Of a DNA stretch of 64,000 nucleotides, positions 29,168 through 41,184 are shown in pieces. Source of the DNA: Metabacillus sp. KUDC1714 (GTDB lineage Bacteria > Bacillota > Bacilli > Bacillales > Bacillaceae); assembly GCF_014217835.1 (NCBI RefSeq), contig NZ_CP055263.1, forward strand, positions 186,001 through 250,000. The letters are read 5' to 3'. The notes beneath the pieces were generated by a model, which made no database searches, was not told the DNA's origin, and was given only the letters and a program-made list of their open reading frames with translations. A program made the translations under genes and the position numbers. Position 1 is the first letter of the stretch, and each line of letters begins with the position of its first letter.

Positions 29168-29983
29168 CTACCCATTATGTTTATTCATAAAATTCGCTAT
29201 GATGTTTGCTGTTTCCTCTACTGCTTTATTAGAAACATCGACTACCTGGCAACCAATCTTATCAACTACCTTATCAAAGTATTCTAATTCTTCTTTGATC
29301 CGATTAATATTAGCATAAAAAGCTTCGTCATTAAGACCCAATGATTTCAAACGCTCTCTACGAATGTGGTTGAGTTTATCTGGACTAATCCTTAAACCAA
29401 TACATTTTTGAGCAGAAACCTTATACAGCTCTTCAGGTGGTTCAACCTCTGGAACTATTGGGACATTAGCAACTTTGAAGCGTTTATGTGCAAGATATTG
29501 AGAGAGAGGTGTTTTGGATGTTCTAGACACACCTATTAAAACGATATCTGCTTTTAGTATCCCCCTCGGATCTCGACCATCATCATATTTTACCGCAAAC
29601 TCAATCGCTTCTACCTTCTTGAAGTAATCTTCGTCAAGCTTACGAACTCTACCTGGCTCATATTTTGCTGCAGTTCCATAAGAGTTTTCCATTTTATCAA
29701 TTAAAGGGCCAATAATATCATAATATATGACACCTTGTTTATTTGCCTCTTCAATTAAAAACTCTCTTAGCTCTGGAATTACGAGAGTAAAGCAAACAAT
29801 GGCTTGGTCTACCTTCGCTAAAGAAACAACCTCAAGAATTGTTCCTTTGTCTTCTACATATGGTATACGTTTAATTTTCGTATTAGCCGATGCACCATTA
29901 AATTGACTCGCAGCTGCTTTTACAACAAGCTCAGCGGTTTCACCTACAGAATCTGATACTACATAAATCATACGGTGTCTCAT
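29168..29983 (-). CDS. yqfL: PPDK regulatory-type kinase/pyrophosphorylase YqfL (DUF299)
   Basis: This 271-residue member of the family that phosphorylates and dephosphorylates pyruvate phosphate dikinase or PEP synthase with ADP contains the P-loop-like '[19 protein letters not shown]' (about residues 150-168) and '[18 protein letters not shown]' at the N-terminus. In B. subtilis YqfL modulates the activity of CcpN in control of gluconeogenesis. Here it directly follows ccpN with a 24-base gap on the same strand, fitting that partnership. GGGGATAAAAAA precedes the ATG. Confidence 0.9.
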   Translation of the reverse strand: MRHRMIYVVSDSVGETAELVVKAAASQFNGASANTKIKRIPYVEDKGTILEVVSLAKVDQAIVCFTLVIPELREFLIEEANKQGVIYYDIIGPLIDKMENSYGTAAKYEPGRVRKLDEDYFKKVEAIEFAVKYDDGRDPRGILKADIVLIGVSRTSKTPLSQYLAHKRFKVANVPIVPEVEPPEELYKVSAQKCIGLRISPDKLNHIRRERLKSLGLNDEAFYANINRIKEELEYFDKVVDKIGCQVVDVSNKAVEETANIIANFMNKHNG

Positions 29984-30007
29984 TTTTTTATCCCCATTTC
30001 TATTTAC

Positions 30008-30649
30008 TTAACTAATGTCATCACTCGCAAAATCCACCAGGATTTTTGTCATGTTTGTCTTTGTTATTCTGCCTATTACTTCAAGTCCCATCTCAGTATC
30101 CTTAACTACTGGGAGAGCATCTATTTGTTTTTCGATAAGAGCATTTGCTACATCTAATATAAGATCATCCTGCCTACATACAGTAATGTTAGGCATCCTC
30201 GTCATAATTATATTAACAGGAATGGATTCAAGCTCCTGCTTGCCTATGCTAGTACGTAATAAATCTTTACGTGAGAGTACACCAACTAAATAAGATTGAT
30301 TATCAACTACAAATAATGTTCCAACATCTTCTAAGAACATTGTACAAATCGCGTCATATACTGACACATTTACACTTACGACAATTGGAATTGATTGAAA
30401 ATCCTTCACTTGTAGTTTTTTAAGCTCGTCTGTTAAGCGCTGTGTATCTGTTTTGCCTGTATAATAATAACCAACTCTTGGCCTCGCCTCCAGAAACCCT
30501 GCCATTGTTAAAATAGCTAAGTCCGGTCGAAGAGTTGCTCGCGTTAGATGAAGCTGGTCAGCTATTTGTTCTCCTGTAATCGGACCATTCGCCTTAACAA
30601 TTTCTACAATTTTTTCTTGTCGTTTATTAAGCTCGATTTTACTCACCAC
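30008..30649 (-). CDS. ccpN: Gluconeogenesis repressor CcpN
   Basis: CcpN represses gluconeogenic genes (gapB and pckA in B. subtilis) during growth on glycolytic sugars. The 213-residue protein has an N-terminal helix-turn-helix ('ITGEQIADQLHLTRATLRPDLAIL', split in its recognition helix) and two CBS domains (about residues 75-205) that probably sense a nucleotide. The start is ambiguous: GTG-GTG, at 30649 or 30646, with an AGGG-type site very close. The 326 bases upstream to glyS contain A+T-rich promoter-like sequence and the glyS terminator. Confidence 0.92.
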   Translation of the reverse strand: MVSKIELNKRQEKIVEIVKANGPITGEQIADQLHLTRATLRPDLAILTMAGFLEARPRVGYYYTGKTDTQRLTDELKKLQVKDFQSIPIVVSVNVSVYDAICTMFLEDVGTLFVVDNQSYLVGVLSRKDLLRTSIGKQELESIPVNIIMTRMPNITVCRQDDLILDVANALIEKQIDALPVVKDTEMGLEVIGRITKTNMTKILVDFASDDIS

Positions 30650-30802
30650 CCTGCTTCATCTAGTTTTTATCTATAAAAAATTGCTACCTAACTAAATAGG
30701 TTATACTATATAAAATTATTATATACTTTAATATCCTTTTGAAAAGTAATTTGTTTTATCTATTTTGAAAACCATTATATATTGGCAAGTATAAAACGAA
30801 AA

Positions 30803-30842
30803 AATAAAAAGGGCTGACGATACAATTGTCAGACCCTTTTTA
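30803..30842 (-). terminator. Rho-independent terminator of glyQ-glyS
   Basis: AAAAGGGTCTGAC and GTCAGCCCTTTT pair with one bulge and are followed by a T-run on the minus strand, about 130 bases past the glyS stop codon. Confidence 0.75.
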
Positions 30843-30975
30843 TAATAAAACGTGGATGAAGCTAGGTATATTAGTATTTCGTCATCCTTGTTAAAATTTA
30901 GATAATTAAGATTAAATCTCTTTTCTCTAAAATACGCCCTAACCGAACCACACTATTGAAATAGCGTTCTGATCA

Positions 30976-33042
30976 TTACTTTACAAGGATTACATTCATT
31001 TTCGCAAATGATTCGATAAGCTGTGCGAGTTTAACCATTTGAGCTAATCGATTTGTTTTGATGTTTTCGTCCTCAGACATTACCATCGTGTGATCAAAGT
31101 AGTCGTTTATAACCACTTTTAACCCTGCAAGAACATTATAAATTTCTTCCTCTTTACCTTCTGCTTTTAATGAATTAATTGCATTTGAAGCATGAACAAA
31201 TGAATCATAAAGAGATTTTTCATATTCACTATCAAATAATTGTTCATTAATATTCTGTTCTGCACCTTTTTTCGCTATGTTCATAACGCGTGCAAGCGCC
31301 TCAATCGTTTCTTTAAATTCTTCCTGCCTTGATCTTAACTCAAGAACCTTTGCTCGTTCAACTAAAGAAGTCACTTCTAAAACTGAGGATTCTAATACAG
31401 CATCAACTAAATCATAGCGAATATGATCTTCTGCTAATAAATATTTTAAGCGAAGTCTAAAAAATGATAATAACTCTTGTGCAGCAGCTGCTATAGCTTT
31501 ATCACCATATAAATCAAGTGCAATTTGGAACAACTCTGGTAATTCGAGCTTCCATTTCTTTGTTAGAAGGATTTGCACGATGCCGCTTGCTTGCCTTCTT
31601 AATGCATAAGGGTCTTGTGAACCGGTTGGAATTTTCCCAATTGCAAAAAAACCTACAATTGTATCCAATTTATCCGCTAGTGCAACAACAGCTCCTACTG
31701 TTGATTCAGGTGCCGCATCCTCTGCATGGCGAGGCATATAATGTTCATTAATTGCAACAGAAATGGATTCCTTCTCACCACTAAGTCGTGCATATTTTTC
31801 ACCAATTTTCCCTTGTAACTCAGGAAATTCGTAGACCATATGTGTTACTAAATCAAATTTACAAATGGAAGCAGCTCGTTTAATATCTTGCTTTTCCTCA
31901 TTGCTTACAAGTAGTTTATCTGCTAATAGGCCAGAGAGTTCAACAACACGTTTAACTTTTTCACCTAATGTGCCTAATTCTTCATGGAATACGATTTTAT
32001 CTAACTTTTGTACAGCATCTTCAATCTTTAGCTTTTGATCTTCCTTATAAAAGAAATTCGCATCAGAAAGTCTTGCACGAAGAACTTTTTCATTCCCTCT
32101 AGCAACATTTTCAAGATGATTATGGTCACCGTTTCGTACTGTTACGAAAAATGGCTGAAGCTCACCTTGTTGATTTCTAACAGGAAAATAACGTTGGTGC
32201 TCTTTCATCGTAGTAACCAATACCTCGTCCGGTAAAGATAAATATTCTGTTTCAAATTTCCCAAACAATGCTGTTGGGTATTCAACAAGATTATTTACTT
32301 CCTCAAGTAGTTCTTCATCAACTGGAATCACCCAAGTTTGTTCGTTCTCTAGTTCTGAAAGCTGATTGCTAATTGCTTCTTTACGCTTTACTGGATCGAC
32401 CAATACAAATTGTTCTAATAATGTCGCTTCGTATAATGATGGCGCTACAATCTCAACCTTATTTCCTAAAAACCGATGACCGTAGCTGTATGAGTTCGTT
32501 GTTACACCTGAAATTTCAAATGGTATAACATCTTTACCAAATAAAGCAACAATCCATTTTATTGGTCTAATATAGCGCATCTCCTGACTGCCCCATCGCA
32601 TGTTTTTAGGGAAGGTTAAGCCCGTGATGATTTGACTTATATCTTCTAAAAGCAACTTCGTTTCCTGACCTTTTGTAAATTTTTGAACATGTACATATTC
32701 GATACCATTGATTTCTTTGAAATAAATATCGTCTACAGAAGCACCTTGACCTTTTGTAAAACCAATTGCTGCTTTGGACCAATTACCATTCTCATCTAAC
32801 GCAATTTTTCTCGCAGGACCTTTTGCTTCTACTTCGATATCAGGCTGTTTAACAGCTACATCTTTAACTAATACAGCTAGTCTTCGTGGTGTTGAATAAG
32901 ACTTAACAGTTCCATAAGAAAGTTTTTTATCTTCAAGCCATTTTGTTACCTTTTCAGTAAACTGATTCATTGCATCTGTTACATAATGTGCAGGTACTTC
33001 TTCTAATCCGATTTCAATTAATAGATCTTGCTTATTCATCAT
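30976..33042 (-). CDS. glyS: Glycine--tRNA ligase beta subunit
   Basis: GlyS pairs with GlyQ in the alpha2beta2 bacterial glycyl-tRNA synthetase and binds and helps charge tRNA-Gly. The 688-residue protein opens with '[15 protein letters not shown]' and '[14 protein letters not shown]', carries the HD-like middle segment and ends in a DALR-type anticodon-binding domain. Two adjacent ATG codons (33042 and 33039) can both use AGGAGGAG. The start overlaps the glyQ stop codon by about ten bases, indicating coupled translation. Confidence 0.97.
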   Translation of the reverse strand: MMNKQDLLIEIGLEEVPAHYVTDAMNQFTEKVTKWLEDKKLSYGTVKSYSTPRRLAVLVKDVAVKQPDIEVEAKGPARKIALDENGNWSKAAIGFTKGQGASVDDIYFKEINGIEYVHVQKFTKGQETKLLLEDISQIITGLTFPKNMRWGSQEMRYIRPIKWIVALFGKDVIPFEISGVTTNSYSYGHRFLGNKVEIVAPSLYEATLLEQFVLVDPVKRKEAISNQLSELENEQTWVIPVDEELLEEVNNLVEYPTALFGKFETEYLSLPDEVLVTTMKEHQRYFPVRNQQGELQPFFVTVRNGDHNHLENVARGNEKVLRARLSDANFFYKEDQKLKIEDAVQKLDKIVFHEELGTLGEKVKRVVELSGLLADKLLVSNEEKQDIKRAASICKFDLVTHMVYEFPELQGKIGEKYARLSGEKESISVAINEHYMPRHAEDAAPESTVGAVVALADKLDTIVGFFAIGKIPTGSQDPYALRRQASGIVQILLTKKWKLELPELFQIALDLYGDKAIAAAAQELLSFFRLRLKYLLAEDHIRYDLVDAVLESSVLEVTSLVERAKVLELRSRQEEFKETIEALARVMNIAKKGAEQNINEQLFDSEYEKSLYDSFVHASNAINSLKAEGKEEEIYNVLAGLKVVINDYFDHTMVMSEDENIKTNRLAQMVKLAQLIESFAKMNVILVK

Positions 33043-33922
33043 GTGCTCCTCCTTCCTTATTCAACATTGGGAAACCAAGTTTCTCTCTTTCATCATAAAA
33101 AGTTTTTGCCACTTTCCGCGCTAAATTACGAACACGTCCTATGTAACCTGTTCGCTCAGTAACAGATATAGCCCCTTTTGCGTCAAGTAAGTTAAACGTA
33201 TGAGAGCATTTTAAAACATAATCATATGCAGGATGGACTAGCCCTTCATCCATTTGACGATTCGCTTCTTTTTCATAAGTTGAAAACAATTGGAACAACA
33301 TCTCTGTGTCTGATGTTTCAAACGTATACTTCGAATGCTCATATTCGGGCATTAAGAAAATATCACGAACTGTGTATCCATCTGTCCACTCAAGATCAAA
33401 AACATTTTCCTTGTCTTGAATATAGGAAGCTAGCCTTTCTATTCCATATGTAATTTCAGCTGAAACTGGTTTACATTCTAAACCACCAACTTGTTGAAAA
33501 TACGTAAATTGCGTGATTTCCATTCCATCAAGCCATACTTCCCAACCTAAACCAGCACAGCCTAATGAAGGATTTTCCCAGTTATCCTCAACAAATCGGA
33601 TATCATGTTTTAATGGATCAATACCTAAAGCTCGTAACGAATCTAAATATAACTCTTGAATATTATCTGGTGATGGCTTCATAATGACTTGGAACTGGTG
33701 ATGCTGATATAGTCTATTTGGGTTTTCACCATATCGTCCATCAGCAGGTCGTCTTGAAGGCTCAACATATGCAACTTTCCATGGTTCTGGACCTATACTA
33801 CGTAAAAACGTATAAGGGCTCATTGTTCCTGCACCTTTTTCAGTATCATACGCCTGCATTAAAATACAGCCCTGATCTGACCAATGCTTTTGCAGCGTTA
33901 AAATCATTTCTTGAATATTCAT
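33032..33922 (-). CDS. glyQ: Glycine--tRNA ligase alpha subunit
   Basis: GlyQ is the catalytic subunit that forms glycyl-adenylate. The 296-residue protein shows the family block '[20 protein letters not shown]', '[19 protein letters not shown]', '[28 protein letters not shown]' (quoted in part) and '[10 protein letters not shown]'. It is first in glyQ-glyS and lies behind a T-box riboswitch, so it should be read when uncharged tRNA-Gly accumulates. There are about 210 bases between the T-box terminator and the start codon with no further gene. Confidence 0.97.
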   Translation of the reverse strand: MNIQEMILTLQKHWSDQGCILMQAYDTEKGAGTMSPYTFLRSIGPEPWKVAYVEPSRRPADGRYGENPNRLYQHHQFQVIMKPSPDNIQELYLDSLRALGIDPLKHDIRFVEDNWENPSLGCAGLGWEVWLDGMEITQFTYFQQVGGLECKPVSAEITYGIERLASYIQDKENVFDLEWTDGYTVRDIFLMPEYEHSKYTFETSDTEMLFQLFSTYEKEANRQMDEGLVHPAYDYVLKCSHTFNLLDAKGAISVTERTGYIGRVRNLARKVAKTFYDEREKLGFPMLNKEGGAHDE

Positions 33923-34131
33923 GTTACCTTACACCTCCATATTTGATAAGGACTAATTGCATTTAATTTCATTGTTTTAGACTGACATCCACAACGATAT
34001 TTTTGTTCACTTGTGATCTTGAGACCAAGTCAGAGGTAGTCTAGAAGAAATTAAGAAAAAGCCTTGTGAAAACAAACTGGTAAACTAAAACCTCCATAAT
34101 TTGCATATCATTCATATACTTGCAGAAATAC

Positions 34132-34354
34132 AAAAAGCTCCCGCCACTATGCCAAATCAATGACATAGGGACGAGAGCATACCCGCGGTTCCACCCTAAT
34201 TGCTTACATAGTCTGCTAATGTAAGCCACTTTAAAAATCTGCTCCAGAATGCCTTTCGTTACGTACCAATCCTTAGCTTTCACCATCCTAAGGTCGCTTA
34301 TATTGGTTTAACTCGTAAGTACTCTTTTCCTTCTACGCAAAAATGTTAAATTAT
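34132..34354 (-). promoter_or_regulatory. Glycine T-box riboswitch upstream of glyQ-glyS
   Basis: The minus-strand leader contains the T-box core AGGGTGGAACCGCGGG at 34197-34182, which pairs with the free end of uncharged tRNA-Gly. Upstream is stem I, with CCTTAG/CTAAGG capped by a GATGGTGAAAG loop and flanked by CCAAT/ATTGG. A GGC triplet at 34253-34251 (followed by A) is a good candidate glycine specifier. Downstream, a terminator hairpin (GCTC...GGGAGC then TTTTT, to about 34132) competes with the antiterminator. A short frame over this element is not a gene. Confidence 0.93.
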
Positions 34355-34360
34355 ATTTGC

Positions 34361-34389
34361 ATATTAATCGAAAAATAGACTAATGTCAA
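34361..34389 (-). promoter_or_regulatory. Sigma-A promoter of the glyQ-glyS T-box leader
   Basis: A consensus TTGACA and TAATAT are separated by exactly 17 bases on the minus strand, just downstream of recO. Transcription would start near 34354. Confidence 0.85.
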
Positions 34390-34401
34390 CACCAGTATAC
34401 T

Positions 34402-35154
34402 TTATAGCTTACCTTTTAAAGAATCTAATTGATCTAAGAATCGTTTCGATTTAATCGTTAAACCGGAAAACTCTTGATAATAAGCTTGGATTACATCCTT
34501 TAGCTCCTTCTTTGTTTCAGGCTTTACTGATATATTCCCTAAACGATTTAAGTCAAAATAATAAAACAGCCGTAATAATTTAACAGTTATTTGTGATATG
34601 GGTAAACGATATGGATCCTTCTCAAAGCATCTATGGCACAAAAAACCACCTTCTCTTATAGAAAAGTGGAATGTACCATCTTTGTTTCCACATAATGCAC
34701 ATCCGTCTAACTGTGGATGAAGACCTAAAACTGTCAACATTTTCATCTCGAAAATATTTAGTAATATATCAGGATCTACTTCATCATCTAAATATTGGAG
34801 TGTCTGTTTTAGAAGTTCAAATAAGTATGGATTTCGTTCATGATTTTCAGTGCTTTTATCTAATAGTTCTGCTATGTAAGAAGCATAAGCAGTTAGGAAG
34901 ATATCCTCTCGAATACCTCTTAGCGAAAGGAGTGTTTCACCCTGCTGAAGACTTCCTAATCCGCTTGTCTTCTGAAATAAAAATGTTCCATACGTGAAAA
35001 GTTGGGTAATTGACGTGAGCCGACTATTCGGTTTCTTTGCACCTCTTGCCATAACCCCAACTTTTCCGAGTTCTCGAGTATATATTGTAATAATTTTGTT
35101 TGTTTCACCGTAATCCGTTGATCGAATCACAATTCCTTCACATTTTTGAAGCAA
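34402..35154 (-). CDS. recO: DNA repair protein RecO
   Basis: RecO helps RecR load RecA on SSB-coated single-stranded DNA. The protein has 250 residues from a TTG start ([20 protein letters not shown]), which matches the B. subtilis N-terminus and has AGGTGA eight bases before it; the longer GTG frame to 35166 has no usable site. An N-terminal OB fold is followed by a helical domain with a zinc-binding cysteine cluster ('CALCGNKDG...FLCHRCFE'). It follows yqzL closely, as in B. subtilis. Confidence 0.95.
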   Translation of the reverse strand: MLQKCEGIVIRSTDYGETNKIITIYTRELGKVGVMARGAKKPNSRLTSITQLFTYGTFLFQKTSGLGSLQQGETLLSLRGIREDIFLTAYASYIAELLDKSTENHERNPYLFELLKQTLQYLDDEVDPDILLNIFEMKMLTVLGLHPQLDGCALCGNKDGTFHFSIREGGFLCHRCFEKDPYRLPISQITVKLLRLFYYFDLNRLGNISVKPETKKELKDVIQAYYQEFSGLTIKSKRFLDQLDSLKGKL

Positions 35155-35187
35155 AATTTCCCTCACCTTCCAAAGGTTCAGGCAAGA

Positions 35188-35331
35188 TCAGGAAATTGGA
35201 AAATCCATTTCAGCTAGTTCATCATCTTGAGAATCGGGTCCGTCATCATTCTCCTTTTCTAATTCTTTAAAAAGAAGATACGTATCAATGCTACCTGTTT
35301 GCGAAAAGACCTTCCAGGTAAAATCCAACAT
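35188..35331 (-). CDS. yqzL: YqzL family small protein
   Basis: This 47-residue protein starts MLDFTWKVFSQTGSIDTYLL and ends in an acidic tail (EKENDDGPDSQDDELAEMDF). The length, the conserved start and its position between era and recO match the YqzL family of Bacillus, of unknown function. AAAGGTGGGG precedes the ATG at a good distance. It is usually co-transcribed with recO, 33 bases downstream here. The 191-base gap before era holds no other gene. Confidence 0.85.
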   Translation of the reverse strand: MLDFTWKVFSQTGSIDTYLLFKELEKENDDGPDSQDDELAEMDFPIS

Positions 35332-35522
35332 AAAAAACCCCACCTTTCAGTTGTTAAGACTAGCAAGCAATATGTCCAATTTCTTTACATTTATCTTGAC
35401 CTTCTATTCTCCAATTCATGTCAAACAATTTTTGCTAATATTTTTGATGCATACCTCAGTACTATTAAAAAGGAATAACTAATTTTTTATTAAATATTCC
35501 ACTTCAGTAGCTTAGATCGACA

Positions 35523-36840
<1,318 letters not shown>

Positions 36841-37004
36841 CTAAAGACAGTCAATAACCATCTGCTCTTCTTTATTTTACCTAACTTTCACACAAATTTC
36901 ACGCCTTCTTCGCTTTTGTAATTTAATTGTAAGAATTTTCGAAATACAATTAAAATAAAATAAAAAGTGAGTTTTATCCTTACAAGTACTTAATTATTTA
37001 TAGT

Positions 37005-37397
37005 TCATTTGAACAATTCAAAAGATATATGATTCGAAAGGATGATTATCCCTATTATAACCGAAAGAATCGCATAAACAAAAACAGCTCCAGCTGCCGC
37101 ATCCTTTGCTGCTTTTGCTAGTGGCTTAAACTCACTTGTGATTAGATCGACAACGTGTTCTAATGCCGTATTTATTAATTCGAGGGCTAACATTCCTCCA
37201 ATTAAAAATAAAATGACGATCCACTCGAATTTTGTAAAGTGGACGAAATAACCAACAATTAATGTAACGATAGAAATAAATACATGTATTTGAAAATTTC
37301 TTTCGGTTTTAAATGTATGAATAATCCCACTCCACGCAAAGCAAAAACTCCTATAAAACCGCTTCCATTCAGAGATCTGAGGATCTTTTAAGTCCAT
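37005..37397 (-). CDS. dgkA: Undecaprenol/diacylglycerol kinase family protein DgkA
   Basis: This small membrane kinase in Gram-positives phosphorylates undecaprenol for cell-wall lipid recycling. The protein has 130 residues from the internal ATG ([14 protein letters not shown]), chosen because this is where the family's N-terminus begins, although the ribosome binding site is weak. Three membrane helices and the hallmark '[20 protein letters not shown]', with catalytic Glu and metal-binding residues, are present. The start overlaps the end of ybeY by 29 bases. Confidence 0.9.
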   Translation of the reverse strand: MDLKDPQISEWKRFYRSFCFAWSGIIHTFKTERNFQIHVFISIVTLIVGYFVHFTKFEWIVILFLIGGMLALELINTALEHVVDLITSEFKPLAKAAKDAAAGAVFVYAILSVIIGIIILSNHISFELFK

Positions 37398-37851
37398 AGC
37401 GGTCCAAAATATCCTTTTGTTTTGTAAACATCTCTTTCTCATCTTGATGATTCATATGGTCATATCCTAATAAATGTAGAAAGCCATGAACTGCTAAAAA
37501 CCCTAGTTCTCTCATGAACGAATGACCATATTCAACCGCTTGTTCCTTTGCGCGAGGAATGGATATAATAATATCACCTAATATTGGGGGTTGCTCTAAA
37601 CCAACAATTTCAATTTCACCTTCTCCTATTTCCTCTAGAGCAAAGGAAATCACATCTGTAGGTAGATCCTTATCTCGGTATTCGCGATTTACCTCTTGTA
37701 TACGTTCATTAGTAACGTAGGTCACAGATAGCTCCGCATTCTGTGCTACTGCTTCAACTTCAGCTGCAAATTGTAATAAATCCTCGACTGTTTTTAATTG
37801 TTCATCTACTAGTTCATTTGTTTCATCTATACTATCGATGATTAATCTCAT
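37369..37851 (-). CDS. ybeY: Endoribonuclease YbeY
   Basis: YbeY is a metal-dependent RNase needed for 16S rRNA 3' end maturation and ribosome quality control. The 160-residue protein has the zinc-binding signature '[12 protein letters not shown]' near the C-terminus (three histidines) and '[17 protein letters not shown]' upstream. It lies two bases after pgpH and overlaps dgkA, forming pgpH-ybeY-dgkA. Its neighbour era also acts on the 16S 3' end. Confidence 0.95.
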   Translation of the reverse strand: MRLIIDSIDETNELVDEQLKTVEDLLQFAAEVEAVAQNAELSVTYVTNERIQEVNREYRDKDLPTDVISFALEEIGEGEIEIVGLEQPPILGDIIISIPRAKEQAVEYGHSFMRELGFLAVHGFLHLLGYDHMNHQDEKEMFTKQKDILDRYGLKRSSDL

Positions 37852-37853
37852 GC

Positions 37854-40031
37854 TTACTTCACCTTCTGCTTTTTTGTTAATTCTGGGTACTCAATTCTTG
37901 AATGAAAAATCCCTTTTAATGATTCACAAAATGACTTTGCAATAATGTCTATCTCTTTAAGAGTTAAATCACATTCATCTAATTGGTGGTCTTGTAATCT
38001 GTCTGAAATAATGGAACGAACAAGCTTTTCAATCTTATCAGGAGTTGGGTTTGACATTGACCGGACAGCAGCTTCCACACTATCTGCAATCGATATTATG
38101 GCAATTTCCTTTGTTTGTGGCTTTGGACCAGGATAACGAAACTCTTCTTCATAGATCGAATCATTTGATTGTTTTGCCTGATGATAAAAGTATTTTAATA
38201 GTGATGTACCATGATGTTGTTCAGCTATATCAACAAATTCCTTTGGCATCTTATGCTTTTTAAGCATCTCTACACCATCTGTAACATGTGAAATAATGAC
38301 ATTTTTACTTAGCTGAGCTGAAAGCTTATTATGTGGATTTTCTATATTCATTTGATTTTCTATAAAATACTGTGGTCGCTTCGTTTTTCCAATATCATGA
38401 TAATAGGCTCCTACTCTTGCTAATAACCCATTTGCCCCAATTGCTTCACATGCAGACTCAGACAAATTTGCAACCATTACACTATGATGATATGTACCTG
38501 GAGTTTCTGTTAAAATTTTTCTTAGTAATGGATGATTTGGATTAGATAGTTCAATTAATTTCATCGTAGACAATATTCCAAATCCGGTTTCAAAGAATGG
38601 CATAAAACCTATTGTTAATACAGAAGAAACAAGACCTGACGCACAAGCCATAATAAAATATGAACCAATTTCAACATTTGAATAGCTACCATTTCTAATT
38701 AGCATAATAGCTGTTATAACAAGGACATTCATTCCAGCTACAAACAAGCCAGCTTGTAAAATTTTAGACCTAAGATTATGTTCTCCTAAAAATAATACTG
38801 CCGCAAGGCAACCAAATAAGTAGTATACACCTACTGAAAAATTAAAGCTACCAGTAACACCTTCATTAAAAATCACACTTCCACAAATTGCAAATATCAT
38901 ACATGTCAAGATCGCTAGGCGCTCATTCAGTAAGAGCTTTACAAGCATAGCGCCCATCGCAACAGGCACAAGGTACCCAATATGTGTATAGTCGATTTTT
39001 TGAAAGAGACTGACGATCTTCATAAGAAGAATAGTAATTGCAAATATTAAACAATATAAGAGCAGGGAATTGTATTTCTTAGAAATTGGACTATCTTTCT
39101 TTTCAAAATAATACACGACACCAATCAGAATTAGCACAATGAATAACCCTAACCCTAAGAATGGTTTAAATGATTGTTGATTATCTAGTAAACCAACTAG
39201 TCCAAGTTTTCGATAAACTTCCCGATTAATTAGCTCGTCCTCTTCGACTAGGATTTGGCCTTGTTTAATTTGTGCTACTTTCACATTATCAATTGCTTGC
39301 TGTCTTTTCTCCTCAGTCGCATCCTTGTCAAATACAACATTTGGTGTGATTGAAAAACGAGTTAGTTCTGTTGCCGCCTTAAGAACATCTGCTTTTAGGG
39401 AGGTATATCCCAATTCTTCAACAGCTTGCTTTTTTGCTTCTGTCAATTGAATGATTGGTATTTCCTTGCTCATGATATTATTTACTGCTGTAACAACCGC
39501 ATCCTTTGCAAGAACTAACTCATCGTCTGTCGTACTTACTAAGGGCAAAAAGGTTTCCTCAGAGATTTTATCACTTATAGCCGGGGTTAACTTTTCTTGT
39601 AAACGTTTCACCTTTTCTTCAGGAGTTAACAAGGTGGATGTAGCGTCTTCCGACTTATTCGCTATTTCTTCTTCTTTACGGACTTCAATAATAGCATCAA
39701 AAATCGATGATATGAGATCTACTTGTTTTTCTGTAATCTCCTTTTTTAAGACATATTGGTCTTCTACTGCATCATAAGCCTCTTGCTCTTTTCGCTGAGT
39801 CTCAACCTTGTCTTCAACGGTTGTAGGTGCATAGATTGTTTGATCAGACACAGTAAAAAGCTCAACATCTAATGTTTCAGGCTTAACATTACTATAAAGT
39901 GCTACAAACAATATTACCGCTAAAATCGCATATAAAAAAACATGTTGAAACTTATTATTTTTAAGTTTTTCAATTAATGGGTTTGGGTTTGGGTTTGGTT
40001 TTAGTTTATCTTTATTAATTTTTTTCTTCAC
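37854..40031 (-). CDS. pgpH: Cyclic-di-AMP phosphodiesterase PgpH (7TM-HD)
   Basis: PgpH degrades the second messenger c-di-AMP at the membrane. The 725-residue protein has a cytoplasmic N-terminus with an Asn-Pro repeat (KPNPNPNP), a first helix at about 27-46 and an extracellular domain of about 230 residues. Seven membrane helices follow (about 285-480), then a cytoplasmic HD domain with '[10 protein letters not shown]', '[13 protein letters not shown]' and '[14 protein letters not shown]'. A GTG start at 40031 ([10 protein letters not shown]) is chosen because AAGGTGG lies eight bases before it. A terminator separates it from phoH. Confidence 0.95.
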   Translation of the reverse strand: MKKKINKDKLKPNPNPNPLIEKLKNNKFQHVFLYAILAVILFVALYSNVKPETLDVELFTVSDQTIYAPTTVEDKVETQRKEQEAYDAVEDQYVLKKEITEKQVDLISSIFDAIIEVRKEEEIANKSEDATSTLLTPEEKVKRLQEKLTPAISDKISEETFLPLVSTTDDELVLAKDAVVTAVNNIMSKEIPIIQLTEAKKQAVEELGYTSLKADVLKAATELTRFSITPNVVFDKDATEEKRQQAIDNVKVAQIKQGQILVEEDELINREVYRKLGLVGLLDNQQSFKPFLGLGLFIVLILIGVVYYFEKKDSPISKKYNSLLLYCLIFAITILLMKIVSLFQKIDYTHIGYLVPVAMGAMLVKLLLNERLAILTCMIFAICGSVIFNEGVTGSFNFSVGVYYLFGCLAAVLFLGEHNLRSKILQAGLFVAGMNVLVITAIMLIRNGSYSNVEIGSYFIMACASGLVSSVLTIGFMPFFETGFGILSTMKLIELSNPNHPLLRKILTETPGTYHHSVMVANLSESACEAIGANGLLARVGAYYHDIGKTKRPQYFIENQMNIENPHNKLSAQLSKNVIISHVTDGVEMLKKHKMPKEFVDIAEQHHGTSLLKYFYHQAKQSNDSIYEEEFRYPGPKPQTKEIAIISIADSVEAAVRSMSNPTPDKIEKLVRSIISDRLQDHQLDECDLTLKEIDIIAKSFCESLKGIFHSRIEYPELTKKQKVK

Positions 40032-40178
40032 AAGAGGCACCACCTTTTCAACGAATTAATTTTCATTCGTTAATTCGTTCACTTCTTCCATTATTTCCTT
40101 TTATCGAAAAATGTTCAACCATTATGACAAAATACGACAAAAAAATCAACAAAAACATTCCTACACAATAAAAGGTCT

Positions 40179-40217
40179 AAAAAGAAAGTGACCCGACTTC
40201 GGGTGCTCGGGTCACTT
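40179..40217 (-). terminator. Rho-independent terminator overlapping the phoH stop codon
   Basis: An 11-base perfect stem (AAGTGACCCGA with TCGGGTCACTT) is followed by CTTTTTA on the minus strand. Its 5' arm includes part of the phoH stop codon. It would reduce read-through into pgpH. Confidence 0.85.
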
Positions 40218-41181
40218 ATCCTTCTTTGGAGTTTTCGTAAGCTGAAATAATTTTTGCAACAAGCGGATGTCTAACAACATCAGATTGCTCTAACTCAACA
40301 AATGAAATACCTTGTACATTTACAAGAGTATCCTTCGCTACAGTTAATCCAGATTTTACACCTTTCGGTAAGTCAACTTGTGTAATATCACCAGTAATGA
40401 CCATTTTAGATCCAAAACCTAATCGAGTAAGAAACATTTTCATTTGGGCTGGAGTGGTATTTTGAGCTTCGTCCAAAATAACGAATGCATCATCTAATGT
40501 TCTACCCCTCATATAAGCTAAAGGCGCTATTTCAATTGTTCCTCGCTCAATAAGTCTTCCAGTATGCTCCATTCCCAAAACATCATGTAATGCATCATAT
40601 AAAGGTCTTAAGTATGGATCTACCTTCTCTTTTAGATCACCTGGTAAAAAACCTAAGCTTTCTCCAGCTTCAACAGCAGGTCTTGTTAATATAATCCGTT
40701 TTAAACTACCGTTTTTTAAAGCATTTACAGCCATGACAACAGCTAAATACGTCTTACCAGTACCAGCAGGACCTATTCCAAAAACTAAGTCCTTGTTTTG
40801 AATAGCTGCTATATAATGACGTTGACCTAAGGTTTTAACTCGTATTGATTTCCCTTTGGCTGTTTTAGCTATTTCCTGAACATACAGGTTCTCAAATTGA
40901 TCTAATTTCTGTTCCCTTGCCATACTTATGGCATAAATCACATCTCGCTCACTAATGTTGATTCCTTTGCGGATAATAAGGAGCAGGGATTTAAGCAGTT
41001 CTTCAACAAGATTAACGTGTTCAGAGTCTCCAGATACAAAGACTGCTTCACCTCGCGTTACAATTGAAACCTTTAGTTCTTCTTCCATTCGTTTTAAATG
41101 AACATCATTGTTACCGAATAAAGCAATTGCTTCATTTGGATTTTCTAATTGTTGACTCATTGTCACTAATTCTTCTGGCAT
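40216..41181 (-). CDS. phoH: PhoH family ATPase
   Basis: This 321-residue cytoplasmic P-loop protein has Walker A 'GIGPAGTGKTYLAV' (about residues 134-147), Walker B 'FVILDEAQNTTP' and the helicase-like 'TRLGFGSKMVITGDITQVDLP' region, and an N-terminal KH/R3H-like RNA-binding portion. PhoH proteins are thought to act on RNA (helicase/RNase role with YbeY), but the precise activity is not fixed. It follows yqfD by three bases on the same strand. Confidence 0.93.
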   Translation of the reverse strand: MPEELVTMSQQLENPNEAIALFGNNDVHLKRMEEELKVSIVTRGEAVFVSGDSEHVNLVEELLKSLLLIIRKGINISERDVIYAISMAREQKLDQFENLYVQEIAKTAKGKSIRVKTLGQRHYIAAIQNKDLVFGIGPAGTGKTYLAVVMAVNALKNGSLKRIILTRPAVEAGESLGFLPGDLKEKVDPYLRPLYDALHDVLGMEHTGRLIERGTIEIAPLAYMRGRTLDDAFVILDEAQNTTPAQMKMFLTRLGFGSKMVITGDITQVDLPKGVKSGLTVAKDTLVNVQGISFVELEQSDVVRHPLVAKIISAYENSKEG

Positions 41182-41184
41182 TCT

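Noticed and set aside
34041..34286. 81-codon frame on the minus strand (MVKAKDWYVTKGILEQ...)
   Set aside because: It lies inside the glycine T-box leader; the codons coincide with stem I, the T-box core and the terminator hairpin. There is no suitable ribosome binding site.
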